Of a stretch of 64,000 nucleotides of DNA, positions 46,731-54,473 are shown piece after piece. Under the pieces are notes generated by a model. The model was not told the origin of the DNA, did not search any database, and was given only the letters and a program-made list of their open reading frames with translations. This DNA is from Pseudomonas knackmussii B13 (GTDB lineage Bacteria > Pseudomonadota > Gammaproteobacteria > Pseudomonadales > Pseudomonadaceae): assembly GCF_000689415.1 (NCBI RefSeq), contig NZ_HG322950.1:4781501-4845500 (forward strand), in the 5' to 3' direction. Position 1 is the first letter of the stretch. The number at the start of each line of letters is the position of its first letter. The position numbers and the translations under genes were made by a program.

Positions 46731-46828
46731 CTGTAGGGGCGGACTTTGTCCGCGATTCGCGGGCATGGCCCGCTCCTACAGGATGAAATCGGTGCGGGGA
46801 TGTTCGCGGATAAGATCCGCTCCTACGA
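46731..46828. repeat. REP-like palindrome cluster downstream of the mag operon
   Basis: The first element (46731-46781) has outer arms CTGTAGGGGCGG and CCGCTCCTACAG (11 of 12 paired) enclosing two small hairpins, CGGAC-TTT-GTCCG and GCGGGC-AT-GGCCCGC. A partial second copy follows, with the GCGGAT/ATCCGC hairpin and GCTCCTAC. This is typical intergenic REP sequence in Pseudomonas. It lies between the convergent CMD-like gene and magF. Confidence 0.85.
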
Positions 46829-46846
46829 TGAGCCCCTGGTGGGCTA

Positions 46847-47659
46847 TCAGGGATAACTGAACCGCTTCACCAGCGTCAGCTCCCCCGGCTGGCGCATCGG
46901 CACCAGGAAGCTTTCCTGTTTCTCGTTCGGCGTGCCCTCCTCCGTGACAATCGTCACCCGCGCCGTGGTCAACGGTTGCGCCGCTTCCACATCACCGCTT
47001 TCGCTGTCCGCGCTATAGCCGCCGCCGAAGTAGTTCACGTAGACCAGGTACTGGCCCTTGAGCGGGGTCGGCGTGGCGATGATTTCCGGGCCGTAGCCGG
47101 TGGTCACGTCGACGTCCTGGGTGGCGCCGTTGGGCAGGCTGCGATTGCCGTACCAGACGTGGCCGCCGTCGGGTGTCACCAGGTGCAGGTCGAGGTCGGT
47201 GTTGTCGCTGTCCCAGGACAGCAGCACGCGCAGCTTGGCCGGCACCTCGCCGCCTCCGCCGCCGTGGAAGAACTGCACGCGCTTACGCTGCTGGCCGTCC
47301 GGGCTGATGACTTCGAGGCTGTTGCTGCCGGCCGGGAAGGCATAGGGCCGATCGAAACCACCGTCTTCGCCGATCTTCAGCGGCATGGCCACGCCGTTGA
47401 CCACCAGGGTCGCCGGCTTGTCCTTGGGCGCGTTGGCGATCTCGCCCTTGATCCGCGCGGTCATCGACTGGTCGGCCGGGGTGTTCACCGAGGATGCCGG
47501 GTAGTTCACCGTCTGCCGGAAGCTGGCGCCTTCGCCATTGCCGGCACGCCAGCCGCCGACCGGGGTGTCCAGGCGGATGCCGGCGTCGGCCGCCAGGGCC
47601 AGGCCGGGCAGCACGAACAGGGAAAGGAGCAGGTACGCACGCGGTTTCATGGCGATCAT
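46847..47659 (-). CDS. magF: Mag operon protein MagF (DUF2135, YfaP-like)
   Basis: The 270-residue exported protein has the signal peptide LLLSLFVLPGLALAADAG. The DUF2135 domain is at DNTDLDLHLVTPDGGHVWYG, followed by YLVYVNYFGGGY and a C-terminal ELTLVKRFSY. It is a paralogue of MagA at the other end of the operon. The ATG at 47659 overlaps the magE stop (ATGA), with an alternative ATG at 47650. In P. aeruginosa MagF was reported in a complex with the macroglobulin MagD (my recollection of published work). Its molecular role is unknown. Confidence 0.88.
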   Translation of the reverse strand: MIAMKPRAYLLLSLFVLPGLALAADAGIRLDTPVGGWRAGNGEGASFRQTVNYPASSVNTPADQSMTARIKGEIANAPKDKPATLVVNGVAMPLKIGEDGGFDRPYAFPAGSNSLEVISPDGQQRKRVQFFHGGGGGEVPAKLRVLLSWDSDNTDLDLHLVTPDGGHVWYGNRSLPNGATQDVDVTTGYGPEIIATPTPLKGQYLVYVNYFGGGYSADSESGDVEAAQPLTTARVTIVTEEGTPNEKQESFLVPMRQPGELTLVKRFSYP

Positions 47660-49296
47660 TCCAGTAGCAGGCGGCGGGCGAGGTTTTCGACGAAGCCTTC
47701 GTCCTGGCCGCTGGGGTGCGCCTGGAAGGCCAGGTGCAGGTATTCGTGGGTGAGGTCGAGGCGGTCCTGCAGCGAGTACAGGCCGCGCACGTAGATGCGT
47801 TGGCGCTCGCGGTCGACGTACGGACGGCCGGACGACAGCTGGCACACGGCGAAGCGCTGCAATTCCTCGTAGCCAGGTTCCGTTTCCAGCTGGGGACGCC
47901 ATTCGCGGCGCTGCTTGCGCAGCCAATCCTCTGCCGCCGGCAGCGGTTGGCAGGCCGCCAGCGGGTTGCCCCAGGCGCTCAGGCTGGCGCGCGGGAAGGC
48001 GCGGGCGAGGATGGCGTCGAAGCGCAAGCCATTGGCCGCCTGGGCCTGCGCGTCCTGCCAGGAGAGCCGCGACGGGCCAGCCAGCTCGGAGTGATAGGTG
48101 ACCGGGCTTCCAGCCAGCACCAGGCCGTCGGTGAAGGCGGCTACGGCGCGCATCTCAGTGGTGGCCGGGCGCGGCGCCACGCGCTGACGCTGGCTGCTGT
48201 CGTCGATACTCAGGCATTCACCCTGCTGCGCGGCGTTCTGCAGCAGGTAGCTGCGGATGGTCACGGCCAAGGCGCGCGATGCCTCGATGGGCGTTGCCGA
48301 AGCCTCGCGCTGCAGCACGCGGGCGACGTACTCCTCGCGATCCAACCGCGCCACCAGTTGCGGCGTGCCATTGCGTTGCAGGAAGAGTTCGCCGGCGCTG
48401 TGGATATCCAGGTCGTTGCCGTTGGCGAAGCTCACCCGGTAGTCGCCATTCAGCGCCCCGGCCGGGGCCGGACGCTTCTGCGCATCGACCACATCGCGCA
48501 GCGGATAGCGGCTGAACAGCGCCACTTCCACACAGCGCCCCGGCTCGCTCGGCCAGGGCGTCGGCAAGACCGTGCCGAGCACTTCGGAATACTGCGCCAG
48601 CAGCGTCTTGCTGGTGCCCGGGCCGCCAGCCCAGATCGGCGTGCCGTCCACCAGCCAGCCGGCGAAGCCGCCGCGGCGGGATAATGGGTCGTGGTCGTCG
48701 AGCCAGCTCCAGGTCTTCACCCGCAGGCGTCCGCCAAGGCTTGCCACGGCGCGGCCCTCATCGGCGCCGACCACCACGTCGAGCAGCACACGACGCGCCT
48801 CAGCCTGCGCCGGCAGGTGCGCCAGCGCATCGAGCAACTCGTGCACCGGCACTTCGGTCTGCGGTTGCAGCTTGCCCAGGTCGAGCAGCCACTCCGGCGC
48901 CTGCCGCGCCAGCCAGTACTGGCGCCAGCTCGCCGCATCGAGGCCAATGCGCGCCGGCTGGTAGTAGAGGCCGCAGGACTTCACCAATGCCTGCTCGCGG
49001 CCGATGCTCTGCCCGGCCGTGCAGCAATACACCTCTTCGCGGGATTGGCCCTTGCAGGCGTAGTCCGGCTCGCGCTGACCGGTGTCCACCAGCCAGGCGA
49101 AGACGAACAGCTTCCACAGGCTGCCCAGCGGCGTGCGCAGGTCGGCCGGCAGCGGCTCGCGGGCGAGCACCTGCTGGCGGTCGAAGCGCAGCAGCTGGTC
49201 GCCCTGCGCGGTACGCAGGGCCAACTGTGCGGGCGGCTGCGCTGCTGCTGCCCAGAGCGGCAGCAGGAACAGCAGCCAGGCCAGGCGCCTAGGCAT
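47656..49296 (-). CDS. magE: Mag operon protein MagE (DUF2300, YfaQ-like), apparent three-module enzyme
   Basis: The 546-residue exported protein has the signal peptide LAWLLFLLPLWAAAA. I read three parts. Residues about 40-240 resemble a penicillin-binding/transpeptidase fold: SxxK at S59-K62 (GSLWKLFVF), KSCGLYY at 106-112 in the place of SxN, and KTW at 194-196, followed by GGFAGWLVDGTPIWAGG. Residues about 285-435 resemble SpoIID: EYVARVLQREASATPIEASR, then ALAVTIRSY and TYHSELAGPSR. Residues 517-521 are HEYLH, an HExxH zinc motif, with Glu 533 or 537 downstream. The family is formally DUF2300. The ATG follows the magD stop directly. Confidence 0.85.
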   Translation of the reverse strand: MPRRLAWLLFLLPLWAAAAQPPAQLALRTAQGDQLLRFDRQQVLAREPLPADLRTPLGSLWKLFVFAWLVDTGQREPDYACKGQSREEVYCCTAGQSIGREQALVKSCGLYYQPARIGLDAASWRQYWLARQAPEWLLDLGKLQPQTEVPVHELLDALAHLPAQAEARRVLLDVVVGADEGRAVASLGGRLRVKTWSWLDDHDPLSRRGGFAGWLVDGTPIWAGGPGTSKTLLAQYSEVLGTVLPTPWPSEPGRCVEVALFSRYPLRDVVDAQKRPAPAGALNGDYRVSFANGNDLDIHSAGELFLQRNGTPQLVARLDREEYVARVLQREASATPIEASRALAVTIRSYLLQNAAQQGECLSIDDSSQRQRVAPRPATTEMRAVAAFTDGLVLAGSPVTYHSELAGPSRLSWQDAQAQAANGLRFDAILARAFPRASLSAWGNPLAACQPLPAAEDWLRKQRREWRPQLETEPGYEELQRFAVCQLSSGRPYVDRERQRIYVRGLYSLQDRLDLTHEYLHLAFQAHPSGQDEGFVENLARRLLLE

Positions 49297-52200
49297 TCAC
49301 TGCACCTTCACCTTGGCCAGCGCCGGCTGTTGCTCCAGGGCCTGCTCGGACGGCGCGTAGAGGCGCACGTAGCGGACCGGCGGCAGGGCGAACTCGCCCT
49401 TCTGCGAGAAGCGCACCAGGTGGCGGAAGCGCAGCTCGCCGGCGAGGCTATCCACCGGAATGCCGTAGTGCAGCTCGCCCGGCTCGTTGCGCGCGCGCTC
49501 CAGGCTGGTCGCCTCGGTACCGCCCAGGCCACTGATCTGGATGCCCCAGGTGGTGCGCTCGACGTCGGCGCCCGGCGGCAGCGGCACTTCCAACATGCCG
49601 TAGCGCAGCGCGTTGGCCTGCTCGGTCTTCACCGTCACTTCGTCGAGGTACAACTCGTCGCTGGAGATCGGCTTGTCGCCCAGTTCCTCGACCTTGAAGT
49701 TGAACGCTTTGTCGCCCGGCACCAGGCGCAACAGGCGGCGGCTGATGCTGACCGGCAGCTGGCTGGCCGGCGCCTCGGCGCTGCGGTAGCTGAGCGAGGC
49801 GGCGACATTGCGCGCCGGTGCGGATTCCAGGGTCAATTCGGCAGGCACGCCCTGGCCCTGCCACAGCCAATAACGCTCGCCGCTGGGGCCTTGCTGCTCG
49901 GCCCAGTCCTTGCCCAGCTTGAGTGGCGCAGCGGCCGGAGCCTGGACCAGGGCCCGTTGCAGCCAGGTCAGTGCCAGGGCGCGTTCGAGGGTGGACTGTT
50001 GCGGCCCAAGGCGCGTCAGCAACGCGCGGGCGCGGCTCGCATCGGGCGCGGTGAGCGAAAGCTGAACCGCCTGGGCGAAGGGCTGATCGCTCTGGCCGAG
50101 GGTTTGCCGTGCGCCATCCAGCTGCTTGGCGAAGGCATCCGGCAGCACAACCTTGGCGTCCTTCGCCAGGCCTGCAGCCAGTACGCGCGCAACGGCCAGG
50201 CCGAGGCGCGAATCCGGTTCAGCCATCACCAGGCTGACTTCGGCGTCGGCCGGCAATTTCGCGTCCTCGCCCTCGCCGGCCTTGGCCAGGTCGTCGAGCA
50301 GGCCGCCGACCAGCGTCTCCACCGGCAGTTGCATGTCGCGGGCGAAACCGAGGATCAGCGCGCGCTGCAACAACGGAGTCTGATCGGCCAGCTTGGCGTA
50401 GAGCTCGAGCACGCGCTGCCAGTGCTCCGGCGGCAGGCTGATCTCCAGCGCGCGGCTGGCGTACCAGTCGGCGTAGTAGGCATAGGCGGTGAGGAAGGCG
50501 TCGCCGTCCGCGCCATCGCCCCACCAGGTGAAGTAGGCGTTGGGGCCGGCCATCTGCACCAGGCGCAGGCGGCTGTTCTGCATGATCAGGCGCAGGCGGT
50601 CGCGCACGCGCGGCTCGCCGCCGGACAGCAGCGGATAGGCCACGCTCAGCGGCAACAGGCGGCTAGCGGTCTGCTCGACGCAGCCGTAGGGATAGGCCAG
50701 CAGGTCGTCGAGGCTGCCGCGGAACAACGCAGCGGCGCTGTCATCGAGGCGCAGGCGGATATCGCGGGCGTCGGCCGGCAACTGCAGCGCGGTGTTCTGC
50801 CCGGCCAGTTGCAGGGGCTTGGCCTGCAGCACCTGCCAACCATCGGCGTTCAAGGCGAAGCGCACGCCCAGGCTGTCGCGGACCTGGCCGTCCTGGCGCA
50901 ACTCGGCGCTCCACTCGCCATCGCTCAGGGCCTGGGCCGGCAGGCGCACGTAGTTGACGCCCTTGGCCAGGTCGAGTGTCTGGGTCTGCTCCTGACCGGC
51001 GTAACGCACCAGCAGGTCGGCCTTCACCGGCTGCTCGCCCTGGTTGAAGACGAACAGGCCGAGGTCCGGCTTGTCGCCGGCGCGGAAGCGCGTCGGGCCG
51101 CTCCATTTCAGGTACAGCGGTTTCTCCGAGCGGATGAACTGCTTCTTCTGTCCGACCTGGCCGTTGCCATCCATGGCCCGCGCGGTGATGCGCCAGCGGG
51201 TCAGCGAGTCGGGCATGCGGAAGCTGAAGTGCGCCTTGCCCTGGGCGTCGGTGGTGAGCTTCGGTTCCCAGGCGGCGGTGTCGACATCCTCGCGGCGCGG
51301 ACGTTCCAGCACCTTCACTCCACGCTCGCTGCGATTAGTGCGGCCCGGCGCGCTGGCGCTGCCCGGCAGGGCCACGTCATAGCTGATGAACGCCAGGCTG
51401 GCGCTGGTGCGCACGTTGTTGCGCCGCGGGTGGTAGAAGAACTGGTCGATGCCCGGGGCGATTTCCGGCTGCAGGGCGTAGATCATCTCGTCGACCACGC
51501 CGACCGCGAGCTGGCTGGACACCGGCTTGCCGGCGTAGGTGGTGGTCAGGTCGACGTTGACGGTGTCGCCCGGCTCGTAGCGTTCCTTGTCGGTGGCGAT
51601 GGCGATCTGCACCTGCGGCACCGTCACCTTGATCCCGGCGTTCTGGAAGCTGTAGTCGCCGCCCTTGGTGTAGAGCACCGAGAAGGTCAGGTTCGGCGAG
51701 AAGTCCGGCTTCACCGGGATGTGCGCGCGGAACTGGGTAGCGTTGAGCTTCTCCAGCTTGAGCCAGTCGGCGCCCTTGGACAGCAGCGCGGTGGCCTCGA
51801 CCTTGTCGCGTTCCAGCGAGAGCAGCGCGTCGTCCACCGGCTCGGGGAAGGTGATCAGCGCCAGCGCTTCCTCGCCCGCCTGGTACTCGGGCTTGTCGAG
51901 GATGATCTCGACCGTCCCCGGCACCGCCTTCACGCCCTCCCCGCTTACCGAGTGGCCGGTGCCGCCGAGCAGTTGGCCCTGGGCGTCGCGCAGTTCGATG
52001 CTGTAGGTGCCGGGCTTGTCGAAGGCGATGCTGAACTTGCCATCGCCGGCATCGCCGTCACCCGTGGTGCGGTCCTCCAGGCGCACCCAGCGGAAGCTCT
52101 TGGGCTTCAGCTCGGTAGGCTGTTCGGCGGCATAGCTGAACTCGACCTTGTCGCCCACCGCGCTGAAGCGCTGCGGCGCGCCCAGGCTGTAGCGGGCGGC

Positions 52201-53844
52201 ACCGCGCTCGATGAGGATTTCCTTGCTGGTCTTCACCCGGTAGGCCGCGCCGTCGCTGGCGAACACCGTCAGCAGGTAACGGCTGGGCTTGTCCGCCGCC
52301 GGCAACTCGACCGCTGCGCGGCCCTGGGCGTCGGTGCTCAGCTCGGCGCTCTTCAGCTCCACCGGGAACTGGCCGAGGTACTGCAGCTCGTTGTCCACCA
52401 TCGACAGTTGCTGCGCGCGCAGGCTCAGTTGCACCTTCGCATTGGCCACTGGCTTGCCGTCCGGGTAGAGCAGGATGAGGTTGCCCTTCACAGCTTCGCC
52501 GGTCTTGAAGTCGGGCTTGGCGAGGTCGAGGGAAATCTCGAAGTGCGGCTTGATGTATTCGGCGACGCGGAAGGCGCTGCTGTAGGTCTGCCCGCGATAG
52601 TCGAAGCGCAGCTCGTAGCCGCCGGCCACCGCGTTGTCCGGCAGCTGGAAGCGGCCCTGGGTGCCGGCCTTCGGGTCGAGCTGCAGGTCGAGGGTCTGCA
52701 GCGTGGTGCCGGCGGCGTCGATCACGCTCAGCTTCACCGGCGCGGCTTGCGGCGCGGCGGAATCGCGGGCGCTCTTGAACTCGCGGCCGAGGATCTTCAG
52801 CGACACCCAGTCGCCGGGACGGTACAGCGGGCGGTCGGTGAAGGCGTAGAGCTTGGTGTCGTAGATTTCGCTGTCGTAATAGAAGTTTTCGGCGACGAAG
52901 ACTCCACCTTCCTTGTCCTCGCCAATCACGAAGGAACGCTCGGGGCTGGCGTGCTGCAGGCGGATCAGGCCGTCGGTGTCGGTCTTGCCGCTGCTCATCA
53001 CGCCGAGGCCGTCGGTCCACAGCACCTGGGTGTCCGGCACCGGCGTGCCTTCATGCTTGCGCGCCGACCAGACCAACAGTTCGTTGCCGGCGATCTTGCT
53101 CACCGCGACCGTGTTGGAGACGAACACCACGGTGGTCGCGCGATATTTGCCGACCATAGCCTCGACCAGGTACAGCCCCGGCTTGAGCTTGCCCAGCGGG
53201 ATATAGACGTTGCCCGGCGAGACCGTGATGAACTCGCTGGAAGAGCCGGCCAGCTTGACGTCCTTCGGCGGCTCGATGGGCTTGGCGTCCCACAGCGGAT
53301 AGCGGAACTGCGCAACCATCGGCAGCCCCGGGATGGGCGCGTACTGCGGCTGCGCGTCGTAGGGCGTCGGCGCTTTCATGGCGTTGCCCATTTTCAGCTC
53401 AGGCACCACGTCGGTGACCTGTTTACGCGACTCGTAGGAGAACGCGCGCTGCATCACCCGCCGCGACTTGCGGTACCAGTTGTCCCACAGGTAGGCCAGG
53501 GTGTTGGACAGGCCCTCGCCCTTGAACTGCCCTTCGGACAGCACGCGGTGCAGGTTCTTCTGGCGCTTGAGGAAGTCCAGCGGCTGGTCGATGCGGTAGA
53601 CGCGGATGTCTGCCCCGCCGTAGCCCTCCATGCGGTAGCGGCGGGAGTCGCGGCCCGGTGCCTCCAGGCGCACCTTCGCCACTTCGTCGGTGGCGAAGCT
53701 GCTGTCGGCGAGCAGGAAGAACGACTCCCCGCTCATCGGCGTGTAGTTGCTCGCCGGCACCTCGTCATCGGCCCGCAGCGTCTGCGGCGCGCCCAGCAGC
53801 AGGCCGCCCAGGGCCAGACTGGCGGCCAACGCAAGCAGCTTCAT
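49297..53844 (-). CDS. magD: Bacterial alpha-2-macroglobulin MagD (YfaS family)
   Basis: The 1515-residue protein (signal peptide LLALAASLALGGLLLGAP, no lipobox) is a periplasmic protease trap. It has N-terminal MG-type beta domains (PLYRPGDWVSLKILGREF, LPDNAVAGGYELRFDYRG), a central A2M segment (DAQGKAHFSFRMPDSLTRWR), and the thioester CVEQ with Cys 1055 (YPYGCVEQTASRLLPLS). The C-terminal domain follows. Cleavage of the bait region would expose the thioester for covalent capture. The ATG at 53844 overlaps the magC stop (ATGA). In P. aeruginosa, expression is linked to the RetS/Gac/Rsm pathway, from memory. Confidence 0.94.
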   Translation of the reverse strand: MKLLALAASLALGGLLLGAPQTLRADDEVPASNYTPMSGESFFLLADSSFATDEVAKVRLEAPGRDSRRYRMEGYGGADIRVYRIDQPLDFLKRQKNLHRVLSEGQFKGEGLSNTLAYLWDNWYRKSRRVMQRAFSYESRKQVTDVVPELKMGNAMKAPTPYDAQPQYAPIPGLPMVAQFRYPLWDAKPIEPPKDVKLAGSSSEFITVSPGNVYIPLGKLKPGLYLVEAMVGKYRATTVVFVSNTVAVSKIAGNELLVWSARKHEGTPVPDTQVLWTDGLGVMSSGKTDTDGLIRLQHASPERSFVIGEDKEGGVFVAENFYYDSEIYDTKLYAFTDRPLYRPGDWVSLKILGREFKSARDSAAPQAAPVKLSVIDAAGTTLQTLDLQLDPKAGTQGRFQLPDNAVAGGYELRFDYRGQTYSSAFRVAEYIKPHFEISLDLAKPDFKTGEAVKGNLILLYPDGKPVANAKVQLSLRAQQLSMVDNELQYLGQFPVELKSAELSTDAQGRAAVELPAADKPSRYLLTVFASDGAAYRVKTSKEILIERGAARYSLGAPQRFSAVGDKVEFSYAAEQPTELKPKSFRWVRLEDRTTGDGDAGDGKFSIAFDKPGTYSIELRDAQGQLLGGTGHSVSGEGVKAVPGTVEIILDKPEYQAGEEALALITFPEPVDDALLSLERDKVEATALLSKGADWLKLEKLNATQFRAHIPVKPDFSPNLTFSVLYTKGGDYSFQNAGIKVTVPQVQIAIATDKERYEPGDTVNVDLTTTYAGKPVSSQLAVGVVDEMIYALQPEIAPGIDQFFYHPRRNNVRTSASLAFISYDVALPGSASAPGRTNRSERGVKVLERPRREDVDTAAWEPKLTTDAQGKAHFSFRMPDSLTRWRITARAMDGNGQVGQKKQFIRSEKPLYLKWSGPTRFRAGDKPDLGLFVFNQGEQPVKADLLVRYAGQEQTQTLDLAKGVNYVRLPAQALSDGEWSAELRQDGQVRDSLGVRFALNADGWQVLQAKPLQLAGQNTALQLPADARDIRLRLDDSAAALFRGSLDDLLAYPYGCVEQTASRLLPLSVAYPLLSGGEPRVRDRLRLIMQNSRLRLVQMAGPNAYFTWWGDGADGDAFLTAYAYYADWYASRALEISLPPEHWQRVLELYAKLADQTPLLQRALILGFARDMQLPVETLVGGLLDDLAKAGEGEDAKLPADAEVSLVMAEPDSRLGLAVARVLAAGLAKDAKVVLPDAFAKQLDGARQTLGQSDQPFAQAVQLSLTAPDASRARALLTRLGPQQSTLERALALTWLQRALVQAPAAAPLKLGKDWAEQQGPSGERYWLWQGQGVPAELTLESAPARNVAASLSYRSAEAPASQLPVSISRRLLRLVPGDKAFNFKVEELGDKPISSDELYLDEVTVKTEQANALRYGMLEVPLPPGADVERTTWGIQISGLGGTEATSLERARNEPGELHYGIPVDSLAGELRFRHLVRFSQKGEFALPPVRYVRLYAPSEQALEQQPALAKVKVQ
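50671..50682 (-). other. Thioester motif codons (CVEQ) of MagD
   Basis: TGC GTC GAG CAG on the minus strand encodes Cys-Val-Glu-Gln. The Cys and Gln form the internal thioester in macroglobulins and complement proteins. Confidence 0.85.
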
Positions 53845-54473
53845 CGGGCGAGGAAGGACAAGCGGTACACGCCGACGAAGTTGGGATTGGCGGGATCGGG
53901 TATCCATCGGGTGTCCTTCCAAGTCATGAGTTGTTGCAGGCTGACCGAGCGCATGCCGTTGTCGGTGGGGGTGCTGCTGCCGGTGTGGTAGGCGATGTAG
54001 CGGCCCATCCAGATCATCAGGTGCTGGTCGTCACCCTGGTCGAAGAAAATCAGGTCGCCGGGCCGCGCCTGGTTGAGGTCGCGGCCGACGAAGGTGCTGT
54101 TGAACTGGATCAGCTTGATCGCGTTGACGTAGGGGCCGACCTGCCCGCCGCCCTGCTGCCAGCGCTGCGCCAGGGCGCGCTGTTCGTCGCTCAGCGCCGG
54201 CTCCGGGGGGAGGTAGCGGTTGTCCAGGCCGTTGGCGCGCAGCCACTTGGCGTCATGCGGCTTGAGCGCCTCGTTGGCGGCGAAACGCACCAGGCCGGCG
54301 CAGTCCTGCTGGTGCCAGCGCGGCGTCGGCCCCTGGCGCAGCTGCTCCTCGGCGATACGCACGAACCAGGCGCGGAACACCTGCGATTGTTCGGGATCGA
54401 GCGTCGCCGTGGAGGCCTGGGCTGCTTGCGCGGCCCACAGTCCCAAGGCGAGCAGTAATGCGCGTGGCTTCAC
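53841..54473 (-). CDS. magC: Mag operon protein MagC (DUF1175, NlpC/P60-like)
   Basis: The 210-residue exported protein (signal peptide LLLALGLWAAQAAQA) belongs to DUF1175 (E. coli YfaT). The sequence reads like an NlpC/P60 cysteine hydrolase: QDCAGLVRFAANEAL with Cys 58, then RPGDLIFFDQGDDQHLMIWM with His 151, and GRYIAYHTG after it. These correspond to the DCSGLV, PGDLxFF and HVGIYxG blocks of that fold. The GTG at 54473 overlaps the magB stop (GTGA), and the 3' end overlaps magD. Enzymatic activity and substrate are inferred. Confidence 0.85.
   Translation of the reverse strand: MKPRALLLALGLWAAQAAQASTATLDPEQSQVFRAWFVRIAEEQLRQGPTPRWHQQDCAGLVRFAANEALKPHDAKWLRANGLDNRYLPPEPALSDEQRALAQRWQQGGGQVGPYVNAIKLIQFNSTFVGRDLNQARPGDLIFFDQGDDQHLMIWMGRYIAYHTGSSTPTDNGMRSVSLQQLMTWKDTRWIPDPANPNFVGVYRLSFLAR

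Noticed and set aside
48691..53991. Plus-strand open frame of 1766 codons opposite magD and magE
   Set aside because: It mirrors the codon structure of the minus-strand macroglobulin gene in GC-rich DNA, has no recognisable domain and runs across several real gene borders.
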